From Cymbomonas tetramitiformis (lineage: Eukaryota; Chlorophyta; Pyramimonadophyceae; Pyramimonadales; Pyramimonadaceae), in assembly GCA_001247695.2 (NCBI GenBank), contig LGRX02027059.1, positions 1 through 21,362 of the forward strand: a stretch of 21,362 bases of DNA, read 5' to 3'. Each line of letters begins with the position of its first letter. The stretch's first letter is position 1. The position numbers and the translations under genes were made by a program. Shown piece after piece: positions 8,317-15,500 of the stretch. The notes below the pieces were generated by a model. That model was not told the DNA's origin, made no database searches, and was given only the letters and a program-made list of their open reading frames with translations.

Positions 8317-9186
8317 TTAGGGAGTTTTAAAAGTATACACCGACGAATTTCCGGAAGGACCTGTGGACGATGATGGATAACCGCCGCTAGGAGGAGTAAA
8401 TGTGGATACCGAAGGATAGTTAACGGCGCCACTACTCATTGGCTTCATTTGATAGCGTCTCTCGGGCATCGCTCTATTTAACATCGCTTCCGATTTTAGA
8501 AACTCGGTAAATTGGGGATCGTCCGCAAATGTCGAAGTTTCGGGGAGAGCGTATGCCGAGACAATTGGGTGTCGTAGACGAATGTGACCTTGTGTTAAAT
8601 GGTCCGTGTGACGAGATGCAAATGAATACAATTTATTCATTTGCTGTTCATCGTTTAATGAGTTGCCCCGTTTATCTCTCATTGTCGGAATGGCTGTGGT
8701 TGACTTTGCTTGTCGAGTTTTGGTGGGTGTATTAAAGGTCGCACCATCAGATTCATTTCGGAGAAATGACTTAAACTCGTCCATCAAGTTGTGCCGATTG
8801 AGCCAACTTATTCCTTCCGATGGTGAAGTTATTGTTTTTGAAATGACTTTTACATTTTCGATTTCCGCTTTACTTTTGAATTCTTCAAATAATGCTCGCC
8901 TCTCAATTGGTGTCATATTGTCAATCTTATTTAACACAAAATGTTTATTGTTTTCTAATAGCGGGTTGAACTTGGGTTCGGTGTAATCTATAATCGGTTT
9001 GCCGTTGATTAGTATTCCGTCATCGAAATTCGGGACCGAAGGTGCATATCCGCCAGATTTTTGTGCAAATTTTTGTGTTTGTTTTAGTAATTTTTCATGA
9101 CTTATAGGTGTTATTCCAAGAGCATTTGCTTCCATTTGCCTACATAAAGCCGCGTTTTTACGTTTAGTTAAAGTTGAACGTAGCAT
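8317..9186 (-). CDS. Unknown viral-block protein with Pro/Ser/Gly-rich tail
   Basis: A 289-aa product from the ATG at 9186. A longer version from 9213 would add nine residues, but those codons fall in TATA-rich promoter-like DNA, so the shorter start is preferred. The first 30 residues are basic (RSTLTKRKN), the middle is mixed helical, and the last 40 are low-complexity Ser/Pro/Gly/Tyr (SGAVNYPS ... PPSGGYPSSS). I recognise no family or motif. As the first gene of a minus-strand cluster that continues with lipase and two fibre-like proteins, it is probably a minor virion or assembly protein, but that rests on position alone. It diverges from the small plus-strand gene at 9235. Confidence 0.65.
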   Translation of the reverse strand: MLRSTLTKRKNAALCRQMEANALGITPISHEKLLKQTQKFAQKSGGYAPSVPNFDDGILINGKPIIDYTEPKFNPLLENNKHFVLNKIDNMTPIERRALFEEFKSKAEIENVKVISKTITSPSEGISWLNRHNLMDEFKSFLRNESDGATFNTPTKTRQAKSTTAIPTMRDKRGNSLNDEQQMNKLYSFASRHTDHLTQGHIRLRHPIVSAYALPETSTFADDPQFTEFLKSEAMLNRAMPERRYQMKPMSSGAVNYPSVSTFTPPSGGYPSSSTGPSGNSSVYTFKTP

Positions 9187-9234
9187 ATGATTTGTATTAT
9201 TAATATATAGCATAACATATTATATAACATTAAA
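9187..9234. promoter_or_regulatory. Divergent promoter between minus- and plus-strand gene groups
   Basis: This 48-bp gap consists almost entirely of TATA-like runs in both directions (TTAATATATAG, ATATTATATAACATTAAA). It separates the minus-strand structural cluster from the plus-strand small genes and so must serve both. Function inferred from position and composition. Confidence 0.45.
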
Positions 9235-9510
9235 ATGGGCACCCGAAAGGAATGGATAGCGAAACTTCGCTCGTGCGCAAATGAGTATCAAAAAGGGAAA
9301 ACTACTAAAATTGTCAATAGGTCTCCATCTAAACTAAAATTGCCTAGCATAAACAACACAAAAGCACCTATACGACCACAATATGATTTGTTGCCGGATG
9401 GACAATCACGAGCGATTGCGAAGACAATATATTCCCTCGAGTCACGAAGTTATTTGAGAAAACAAAAACAAATTTCAAATAGAATACGAGGAAAAAATAA
9501 TCTATTATAA
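9235..9510 (+). CDS. Small basic protein, unknown
   Basis: This 91-aa protein is strongly basic, with Lys and Arg throughout (MGTRKEWIAKL at the start, RGKNNLL at the end), and has no membrane segment or zinc site. It has the AT-rich composition and TATA-rich leader of the neighbouring viral genes. It starts a run of three short plus-strand genes. A nucleic-acid-binding or virion-core role would fit the charge but is only a guess. Confidence 0.55.
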   Translation: MGTRKEWIAKLRSCANEYQKGKTTKIVNRSPSKLKLPSINNTKAPIRPQYDLLPDGQSRAIAKTIYSLESRSYLRKQKQISNRIRGKNNLL

Positions 9511-9526
9511 GATAATATACTATTAA

Positions 9527-9628
9527 ATGAAGTGCTCGTGTAAGGGTAAGCAAAAGAGGGCTAAAAGCTTGAAGAAAAATGCATTGTATTATAAACCCTT
9601 GTATAGGAAGCGTTCAAAACATATCTAG
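9527..9628 (+). CDS. 33-aa Lys/Arg-rich micropeptide
   Basis: The ORF starts at an ATG 16 bp after the previous stop codon and encodes 33 residues, of which about 13 are Lys or Arg. It has two Cys near the start (MKCSCKGK) and ends RKRSKHI. The TAATATACTATTAA sequence just before it resembles the other viral leaders. Tiny basic core peptides that condense DNA are known in adenovirus (protein mu) and suspected in related small dsDNA viruses; the parallel is inference. ORFs this short often arise by chance, but the tight packing and strongly biased composition argue for a real gene. Confidence 0.4.
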   Translation: MKCSCKGKQKRAKSLKKNALYYKPLYRKRSKHI

Positions 9629-9640
9629 CTTATAAGATAT

Positions 9641-9814
9641 ATGGATATTTTCAATAATTCTTGCGATTTACAAGCGTTCGGAAATGTGTTAGTAATGATA
9701 ATAGCGGCAATCTTCGGTGGCATACGAATGAGTCGTTGCAAATATATCGAAACCCCGTGTTGGAAATGCCAAAGAGAATTAATTAGTGAATCGGAATTGG
9801 CAACAAATGTGTAA
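9641..9814 (+). CDS. 57-aa probable single-pass membrane protein
   Basis: The ORF starts 12 bp after the previous stop, preceded by TATAAGATAT. Residues about 13-28 are a hydrophobic helix (FGNVLVMIIAAIFGGI), followed by a basic turn (RMSRCKY) and a CWKC pair at about 40-43, so a short membrane anchor with a cytoplasmic or virion-interior tail fits. It converges on the MYND gene, with 7 bp between stop codons. Small one-helix proteins are common in virophage- and PLV-type genomes, but no homolog can be named. Confidence 0.5.
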   Translation: MDIFNNSCDLQAFGNVLVMIIAAIFGGIRMSRCKYIETPCWKCQRELISESELATNV

Positions 9815-9821
9815 TTTCAAA

Positions 9822-10124
9822 TTAGTTACACTCTAACTTGTGTCTTTTATAATCCATTTTTTGACACTCTCTCGAACAATAATATATCTTTTTGCATTTT
9901 GCACAACATTTAACTTCAACATTGACATTGCTACAATGATTGGCACACACTCTTTTTTCATTTTTAAAACCACAATCATATTCTTGCCAATCAGGAATTT
10001 CTTTATTTAAATACTCTATTACTTCGTTTGGTGGTTTTACACCTCCTTTTAAGCCCAAAATGCCTCTTCGCCAAACATACAATTGTTTTGCATATTTATT
10101 TTCAATGTCTCGCTCGGATTCCAT
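9822..10124 (-). CDS. MYND-type zinc finger protein
   Basis: This 100-aa protein has a C-terminal MYND finger in the last 41 residues. Candidate zinc ligands are C60/C64, C74-x2-C77, C83-x3-C87 (in the YYCSRECQ core), H95 and C99; the C-x2-C ... YYC-x3-CQ ... H-x3-C order is diagnostic. The first pair is spaced CxxxC rather than the usual CxxC; H63 may substitute. The N-terminal 55 residues are mixed, with an IPDWQEYDCG segment. MYND fingers bind proline-containing peptides and recruit partners, so a small viral MYND protein may modify host transcription or signalling (inference). It is encoded just after the F-box-like gene on the same strand with a 12-bp gap. A shared upstream motif at 10159-10175 lies 35 bp before its ATG, inside the upstream gene. 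Confidence 0.85.
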   Translation of the reverse strand: MESERDIENKYAKQLYVWRRGILGLKGGVKPPNEVIEYLNKEIPDWQEYDCGFKNEKRVCANHCSNVNVEVKCCAKCKKIYYCSRECQKMDYKRHKLECN

Positions 10125-10136
10125 ACTTGATTTGTT

Positions 10137-10778
10137 TCAAGTTATGCTCATTGAATGGTATGTCTTAAAGTTAAAGTTAAAATTTGTCATTCTTTTTAAG
10201 CATTTAATGGACGATTTACATTGTTCATATTTGTTCATATATATGTCTCCGTTTAAAATAAATGGAAGTAAGTTGTCAAGTATTTCTATACACATATAAT
10301 GCTTAAATATGTCTTTCGGACAATCTCTAAAGTTGTTAGCAAAGCGTGTATCCTCTTCATCCTCTTCATTATAGAGTCGTAAAATATTTGCTCGCATACT
10401 AAAATACTCTTTTGCGGAGATTTTGTATAATACATTTTCAAGTATTTCAAATTCAATTTCTTCATCCGCTCTATCCACTTCATACACATCCCAAAAAAAT
10501 TCCAAGATATTATCTTCTACAATTTCTTCAATAAGCTCAAACCCTCTATCAATATTTCTTTCAAGTAAATCGTCAAAAAATAGCTCAAAAATGTTGTAAA
10601 ATAGAAATTGACTTATGTCCCACATCAACAATTTGTTAGGATTAAGTATTTTATATTCCTCTATGAGTTCAAAATAATAATCGCTTAAATCATTAAATTC
10701 AAAATAAATTTTGTAATTATATATTTTGCTTTGAATTTCAATAGGTAGCGAAAAGAAAAGATTGATTTGAGTAGACAT
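10137..10778 (-). CDS. F-box-like acidic protein, unknown function
   Basis: This 213-aa protein is rich in Glu, Asp, Ile, Leu and Phe. Near the N-terminus, FSLPIEIQSKIYNY (residues 9-22) matches the start of an F-box helix (LPxEIxxxI), but the rest of an F-box consensus is weak, so the call is tentative. A strongly acidic helical middle follows (for example LIEEIVEDNILEFFWD). No catalytic or zinc motif is visible. The pairing with a MYND gene 12 bp downstream suggests a two-gene unit aimed at host protein interactions. The motif TTCTTAAAGTTAAAA at 10804-10818 lies 26 bp upstream of the start. The alternative is an orphan viral protein with a chance LPxEI match. Confidence 0.65.
   Translation of the reverse strand: MSTQINLFFSLPIEIQSKIYNYKIYFEFNDLSDYYFELIEEYKILNPNKLLMWDISQFLFYNIFELFFDDLLERNIDRGFELIEEIVEDNILEFFWDVYEVDRADEEIEFEILENVLYKISAKEYFSMRANILRLYNEEDEEDTRFANNFRDCPKDIFKHYMCIEILDNLLPFILNGDIYMNKYEQCKSSIKCLKRMTNFNFNFKTYHSMSIT
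10159..10182 (-). promoter_or_regulatory. Shared upstream motif, site 2
   Basis: TATGTCTTAAAGTTAAA (10159-10175) is identical to 719-735, with an extra AGTTAAAA extension. It lies inside the 3' end of the F-box-like gene, 35 bp upstream of the MYND start. Confidence 0.4.
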
Positions 10779-10822
10779 ATTTGATTTATTCTATTTAGAG
10801 CTTTTCTTAAAGTTAAAAAAAG
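10779..10822 (-). promoter_or_regulatory. Promoter region of the F-box-like gene with shared motif, site 3
   Basis: The motif core TTCTTAAAGTTAAAA lies at 10804-10818, followed toward the ATG by TCTAAATAGAATAAATC on the minus strand. Same orientation relative to the gene as the sites at 719 and 10159. Confidence 0.4.
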
Positions 10823-10886
10823 GATATGAGAGAATGTGAGAGAATGTGAGAGAATAACATAAATTAACATTTATTTATTTAAATAA

Positions 10887-11019
10887 AAGGTAATGAGTAC
10901 GTGGTAATGGGTTGTTTTAAAAAGTATTTCAAAGGAAGAAAAGTATTTTTGTAGAATAAATTTTATGAAATAGAAAATGTTTTTAAAAATGCCCGTTACC
11001 CTACTACCCGGTACCCTAT
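10887..11019 (+). repeat. 130-bp inverted-end repeat, copy 3
   Basis: Its core is identical to copy 2 over 98 bp. The right end reads CCCGTTACCCTACTACCCG then GTACCC. It lies in unit A of the tandem duplication. Confidence 0.9.
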
Positions 11020-11228
11020 TCGTTTATTCTTAAATACGCATTTTTACCGAGATGACCGAGACGATGCTATTTCCGCGATTTAACCTGCTGAAATTTTGGG
11101 GGGTCAACGTAGGGGACCCCCCGCATCGTCGATTAAATCGGCAAATTTTGATATGAGGGAATATGAGGGAATATGAGAGATTAACATAAAATTACTTATC
11201 TTTATATATATATTTATTTATATAAAAA

Positions 11229-11360
11229 GTAAGGGGTAGTAGGGTAATGGGTTGTTTAGAAAAGTATTTCAAAGGAAGAAAAGTATTTTTGTAAAAAAAC
11301 TTATAGCATTTTAAAATTCTTTTTAGAAATGCCCATTACCCTACTACCCGGTACCCTATT
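11229..11360 (+). repeat. 130-bp inverted-end repeat, copy 4 (best inverted ends)
   Basis: The left arm GGGGTAGTAGGGTAATGGG (11233-11251) is the reverse complement of the right arm CCCATTACCCTACTACCCG (11332-11350) at 18 of 19 positions. The interior keeps the family block AAAGTATTTCAAAGGAAGAA, but its right half differs from copies 2 and 3. It lies in unit B. Confidence 0.9.
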
Positions 11361-11423
11361 TTATTAAATACGCATTTGAACTAAATTACGATTTCTGACG
11401 TAATTCTCACGTAATTTCTCGAA

Positions 11424-11480
11424 CCTAAACCCTAAACCCAGAACCTAAACCCTAAACCCAGAACCTAAACCCTAAACCTA
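11424..11480. repeat. Interstitial telomere-like tract, (CCCTAAA)-type with 20-bp period
   Basis: Nearly three units of AACCTAAACCCTAAACCCAG follow each other. Each contains CCTAAACCCTAAACCC, the C-strand of the TTTAGGG telomere repeat used by plants, many algae and oomycetes. The higher-order 20-bp unit shows it is not fresh telomerase product. It lies in unit B, near the right limit of the viral block. Confidence 0.85.
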
Positions 11481-11541
11481 CTGAAATTGGGGGGGGTCGA
11501 CGAAAGGGACCCCCGCCGGCGATGAAATCGGCAAAATTTAA

Positions 11542-12258
11542 TTTTTGTGACCCCTAGACACCCCCACAGACCCCCCGATGACAGGGCTGTCATAATTTCA
11601 AATCGGATAGCCAAAGTTAGTCAATGATAGCCAATGATAGCCAAACTATAGAGTACTGTAGATCGCTTTCGGTTTCGGGTTTGGCATTCGATTGTTGATT
11701 GTATTAGTACAATGACGGACTACATTAGTTCGAAGCTTTGAACAATAATATGTACAGTAGTGTCGATGTCGGTCGATCTACTTTTGTGACGGTTACTGTC
11801 ACCTCCGTCGATCTACTGCTATAAATGTTAGTGTCGACATCGAATATAATGGCACCCCTGGTTGGAACGCTATCGCTACGCTAACCCCTAGTTCCGATAT
11901 AAACCGGTTTGTGAGAGCTCTGACTTGCTGCCAAGCTGCACACGATGACAACATCGACGGCAGGGATGGCCAGAGCTATCCAACACCAAATGGAAACGGT
12001 TACACAGGGACAATACGAGTATGATACTATTGGTTCATATGATATCCCCAGATATCTGCAGCTCTGCACCTCTGTACCAGCTACCGGGTGTGGGAAGGTG
12101 GAGCTCCGTATGGAACACCAGTACTAGCAGACATTTTGAAAGTTGTTTACAACATTTTAAACGCCTGCACTTCAACCACATACACGTCACACAGAAGCAT
12201 ACGCACGCAAGCACGTTCTCTTTATCTCGCTGCTGCGTTTTCGGTGAGTGTGCACACA
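11542..12258. other. Non-coding region between viral block and DRAM-like gene
   Basis: No convincing gene. It has a run of GATAGCCAA-like repeats at 11606-11645, a palindromic ATGACAGGGCTGTCAT at about 11578, and twice-repeated GTCGATCTACT around 11770-11817. The part nearest 12258 presumably holds the promoter and 5' leader of the following gene. A GGTGAGT donor-like sequence at 12243-12249 could mark a 5' intron, but no matching acceptor can be assigned. Confidence 0.5.
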
Positions 12259-12972
12259 ATGGGCTCTGCGAAACAGCTCAAGGTATACATGCTGCCCAAA
12301 GACACAGCCCGGGCTGCGATCAGTATCAGCGTCATAAATACTTTCACGTGCATATGGGGCTTGGTGGTCATATTTGGTTGTTATTTCATTTCTTTATATT
12401 TGGGGGCCGTTCCCCCGCTTGGGGTGGACATCGCCAACTGGCCCATGATCAGCGACTGCTTCGTCGTACAGCCTGCTTCATTCGTTAGCCGTTTCGGCAT
12501 GATTACGCTGGCTGCTCTTCTATGGCTCGACTCTGTAGTATTCCATTTCTTTCTAGGCCATTCACCTCGTTTCGGCGGTCGCGGTTGGTCTGACCATGCG
12601 GGGCTGCTCTTTGCGTCGATCGGGTGTATCTGCCTTGGCATCGTTGGCGCAGTAAACGAAAAAGAAGACGTGGGGATCCACTCGACAGCAGCAGTTATAT
12701 TTTTCGCATTTTACTATATATTTATGATAATTTGCTTGGTGAGGTGCTATGCCGTCACGGGCCTCGACGACCTCGGATTGAAGTTTAAGTTGCTCGGAGT
12801 AGTTCTCGGACTCATCGCGTTGGCAGTGTTTGTGATTCGATACGCAGTGACAGGCGGGACGCAAACAGCGTTTGCAGAGTGGTTGGCAGTCATAACTATA
12901 TTGCTCTATGATTACACCTTTGTTTTTGACTATGACGACCACGTTTCTTTGCAAGTAGTGGATGCCGAGTGA
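12259..12972 (+). CDS. Frag1/DRAM/Sfk1-family six-helix membrane protein
   Basis: A 237-aa product from the ATG at 12259. The frame is open upstream to 12088, but those residues are not family-like, so the MGSAKQ start is preferred. Six hydrophobic segments lie at about 20-50, 78-98, 114-132, 143-163, 174-195 and 206-223. Family-type signatures are SRFG (77-80) before helix 2, VNEKEDVGIHSTAAVIFF (132-149) leading into helix 4, and EW (207-208) before helix 6 with YDYTFVFDY following. Members act in autophagy/lysosome function (DRAM), GPI-anchor remodelling (PGAP2/FRAG1) or plasma-membrane lipid organisation (Sfk1); which applies here cannot be told. GC content and codon use differ from the viral block, so this is a host gene. 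It appears intronless. It is the only host gene seen whole in the window. Confidence 0.75.
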   Translation: MGSAKQLKVYMLPKDTARAAISISVINTFTCIWGLVVIFGCYFISLYLGAVPPLGVDIANWPMISDCFVVQPASFVSRFGMITLAALLWLDSVVFHFFLGHSPRFGGRGWSDHAGLLFASIGCICLGIVGAVNEKEDVGIHSTAAVIFFAFYYIFMIICLVRCYAVTGLDDLGLKFKLLGVVLGLIALAVFVIRYAVTGGTQTAFAEWLAVITILLYDYTFVFDYDDHVSLQVVDAE

Positions 12973-13950
12973 GCGCCGAGAAGAAAATTGCCGAACACGT
13001 TTCTTCGCGTAGTAAATATGCACGTTGAATCGCAAAAGATATTGTACTTGACCGTGCACTATCCGCGATACATGCCTGAGCAAATAGAGAATGAGTGTGG
13101 TTCAAAGCGGCACGCGCAGACTAGTGGAAGCCGAAGAGGCGGATATTTATCATCGAACTTACAGTAGCTTTTGATACAACTTGCGCGTACTCGACTTTCA
13201 ACTACTTTCAACAAGATGGGCACGTGGAGCGAAAACGACCAGGTTTTAGAGTTCATGGTAATATACAACACAGGCTAACATAGTGGAAGAATGCGGTGGT
13301 TTGAGTACAACCAGAATTATTCCTGCAATAGGTTGGCGAAACGCTCAGCAAGTACAGTGGTGCCATCCCCTTACTGCGAGAACCGCATGTTCATTGTGAC
13401 GAGTGCATATTCATAGTTGGAATGCGTATTTTGCAACCAAAGACGTATATTCACGGAAACGCTTCCACTGTACTTCAACCTTTCTTGAACTAAAACACAA
13501 TTTCCCCTTCCACTTCAACGCAGGTTTAGACAATCCAGTATGAGCATCCGCAAGAGAGAGAGAGAAAACTACTGTGGTTACGAACGGGTAATGCTCTCAG
13601 TTCAGATGTCGCGTCACAAGTAGTCCCAAGTGAATTCCAGTGCCACTTTTCCGATAGGCGTGTAAGGCTATATTTGGTTATGTCATAAAGAGACGGATGC
13701 AAATAGTAGTAGATGCGTGGAGGTGTTAGGCCTGAGTGCCCTAAGTCCTTAAAATCAAAGTGGATAGCGACAACGTGGAGCCTTGCACAAGTGTTAAACA
13801 ACTCTAAATCCCCCAATTGTAGGCCGGTGACGGTGTTTTCCAAAGGAAAATATACAGAGGGGTTTCAGCGAATAGTGCACCTCGGATTCGGAATAATCGA
13901 AGGGTGTTTGAAACCAGGTGAAACGAGGTGCTGTAGAATTTATAGGATAG
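12973..13950. other. Non-coding host region, no gene recognised
   Basis: Short open frames exist on both strands (for example 13526-13843 minus, 13713-14225 plus), but none shows a domain, and the plus one runs into the MITE. A GA microsatellite is at about 13553-13567. I see nothing else supportable. Confidence 0.5.
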
Positions 13951-14209
13951 CACTGCACCAAGGCTCTATATCGATATTTCCGATAACCGATACTTTCGAT
14001 ATATCGTATTTATCGCCGATTATCGGATTGCAATGTCTAACTATCGATTGTGCAGGTTTTGGTGTTCCATATTTAATTTATAACAAAATACATATAAATG
14101 TCCAAGTAATCGATTATTTATCGATTGTGCCGATTATCGATACCGTTTTTCGAATATCGGATTGTATCGATACCGAAAAACCAAACCGATATAGAGCCCT
14201 GCACTGCAC
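13951..14209. mobile_element. hAT-type MITE copy 1 with 8-bp target duplication
   Basis: The element is 13959-14201 (243 bp). Its ends are CAAGGCTCTATATCG on the left and the complement of CAGGGCTCTATATCG on the right. It is flanked on both sides by CACTGCAC (13951-13958, 14202-14209), a perfect 8-bp target site duplication. Eight-bp duplications and CARGG ends are hallmarks of hAT transposons. The interior is full of TATCGATA-like palindromes and has no transposase, so it is non-autonomous. Confidence 0.93.
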
Positions 14210-14302
14210 CCCTAGAAATTTCTAAATTTCTGATAGTGCCAGGGACGATATTGCAAATGACTATCCCCAAAAAAAATTCGGCGGCGCGGGGGGGAGAGAG
14301 GG

Positions 14303-14927
14303 TGTCAGGGTTATGACCGATGACATATGTGTCATACATGTCATACGTGTCATACCTGTCATACATGTCATACCATGTCATGTCATGTCATATATATATT
14401 ATGACAGTCGGTCATGTCATATATTATTATGACAGTCGACAGTATGGTCGATCATGACTGTACAGGTCGAGTCGCGTCATACATTTATGACAGTCGTCAG
14501 TACGGTCGACGATGACTGTACATGTCGCCAGATGATTATGTCATATCATCAGGCATCCCTGTCATCGAGAGTTCGTATGATTGAACTCGAAGATGGCAAA
14601 GCAAAGATACATCTTGGAAACAAACCAAGAACCATCTTTAGCTTTCAGCATGCGCAGAACTCGCATGTGCAGCATGAACGAACTAGTCGTTACTACCATG
14701 CTGGTCGTTCAACCTACGTCTCGGGTTCACAACCCAATGGCGGTACCATCTAAGATGATGGGTGACGTAGGTATAAAAGTGAGGAAGCGTTGTGCTTCAG
14801 CAGATCCTCTTACAGAGACTGCACTCACAAACCCGCTCATCCATTCACCTGCATTGCTGTCCAACTTTGCAGTGTTTCATTGTATATTGATAATATATTC
14901 ACGGCGCTTGTATCTACAGCCGTAACA
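14303..14927 (+). mobile_element. LTR copy 1 (plus orientation), solo or end LTR of a Ty3/gypsy-like element
   Basis: It begins TGTCAGGG and ends CCGTAACA, the TG...CA form of an LTR. The first 120 bp are a tandem of TGTCATAC-type octamers plus inverted ATGACAGTC motifs (U3). A TATAAAAG box lies at 14772-14779. It is matched in reverse orientation by 19567-20180 with only a handful of substitutions and small repeat-number differences. A polypurine GGGGGGAGAGAGGG directly precedes it, as before a 3' LTR, but no coding region follows that pattern upstream (the hAT MITE is 100 bp away). No clean 5-bp target duplication is seen because both flanks are G-rich. ORFs within it are not genes. Confidence 0.8.
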
Positions 14928-15273
14928 GGGGGGGGGTTGTAAAGGAATAAGGGCGATAGCATGGAGGTCTAGAAACCGGCGAGCCAAAAGGGACGATGGC
15001 GAGGGGCGAAGTGAGTGCGATAGCACCACCAGAAACCACCATGTGGCGACTAGGGGGCGTGTAAGGCGAAGGCGAGGGAAGCGCAGAGATGAAATCGTTG
15101 GAGTCAGAGCGCTTGCTGTCGACGACGGAAACGTCGGCGTCGAGGTTGATGTCTGGTGCGCAAGCACCACCAGACACCACCAGAGTGTTGCCAGAGGCAA
15201 AATTTCGTTGTCGAAGTAAGTTGAGTACGGATCTCACGGCGGACATGCGTACACGTTGACGCGATGAAGCCAT
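14914..15273 (-). CDS. Low-confidence ORF truncated by LTR copy 1
   Basis: This 119-aa frame starts MASSRQRVRMS and runs into LTR copy 1, where it stops, so its true 3' end is lost. It contains two similar segments, TLVVSGGACA and HMVVSGGAIA, about 50 residues apart, and a Pro/Ser-rich linker. I recognise no family. A TGGCGACCCGTGAG primer-binding-site-like sequence lies about 0.8 kb upstream on the same strand (16057-16070), so it might be the start of a retroelement gag; it could equally be a host exon or a chance frame. Confidence 0.25.
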   Translation of the reverse strand: MASSRQRVRMSAVRSVLNLLRQRNFASGNTLVVSGGACAPDINLDADVSVVDSKRSDSNDFISALPSPSPYTPPSRHMVVSGGAIALTSPLAIVPFGSPVSRPPCYRPYSFTTPPLLRL

Positions 15274-15500
15274 GACCAGCTGAGCTGCAAAATCTGAGGC
15301 CCTTAAGGTAGGGTTTCAAGGCGCGAAGGTAACTTTTCGAAAAAGTAGCCAAATCGAGCGATGTAGGAGTCAAATTGGGGTAGAATGCGACGAGGAAAAC
15401 GGAGGTGAGGTCAAAAATAACGTAAGGTAAGCCAGTTTTGCTGCAGAAGAAGCGTTGCTGACCAGAGTGTAAAGTAAAGTTTTGAAAACGAAAATGAGAA

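Larger units (their letters stand above)
10823..11541 (+). repeat. Diverged tandem duplication at the right end of the viral block
   Basis: Unit A (10823-11150) and unit B (11151-11541) run in the same order: ATATGAGRGAATRTGAG repeats, a TTATTTATTTA stretch, the 130-bp inverted-end repeat, a TTAAATACGCATTT block, then CTGAAATT plus a G-run, a GGGACCCCC hairpin and AAATCGGCAAA. Unit B is longer because it also holds the telomere-like tract at 11424-11480. In unit A the GGGGGGTC / GACCCCCC arms (about 11096-11122) can form a hairpin. The composition shifts from viral AT-rich to host-like DNA just after unit B, so this may be the virus terminus. No gene is visible. Confidence 0.75.

Noticed and set aside
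11424..11480. CRISPR-like array
   Set aside because: The 20-bp units are contiguous without spacers and have a telomere-type sequence; the context is eukaryotic.
12562..13105. Overlapping minus-strand ORFs opposite the DRAM-like gene
   Set aside because: They are antisense shadows of a strong six-helix membrane-protein gene and have no domain features.
13713..14225. 170-aa plus-strand ORF
   Set aside because: Its second half is the hAT MITE, translated from TATCGATA-rich sequence; the first half has no recognised domain.
14454..14925. ORFs inside LTR copy 1, with matching ORFs at 19557-20040
   Set aside because: The same translations recur because the DNA is a repeated LTR; they include the TATA box and repeat arrays and show no protein features.
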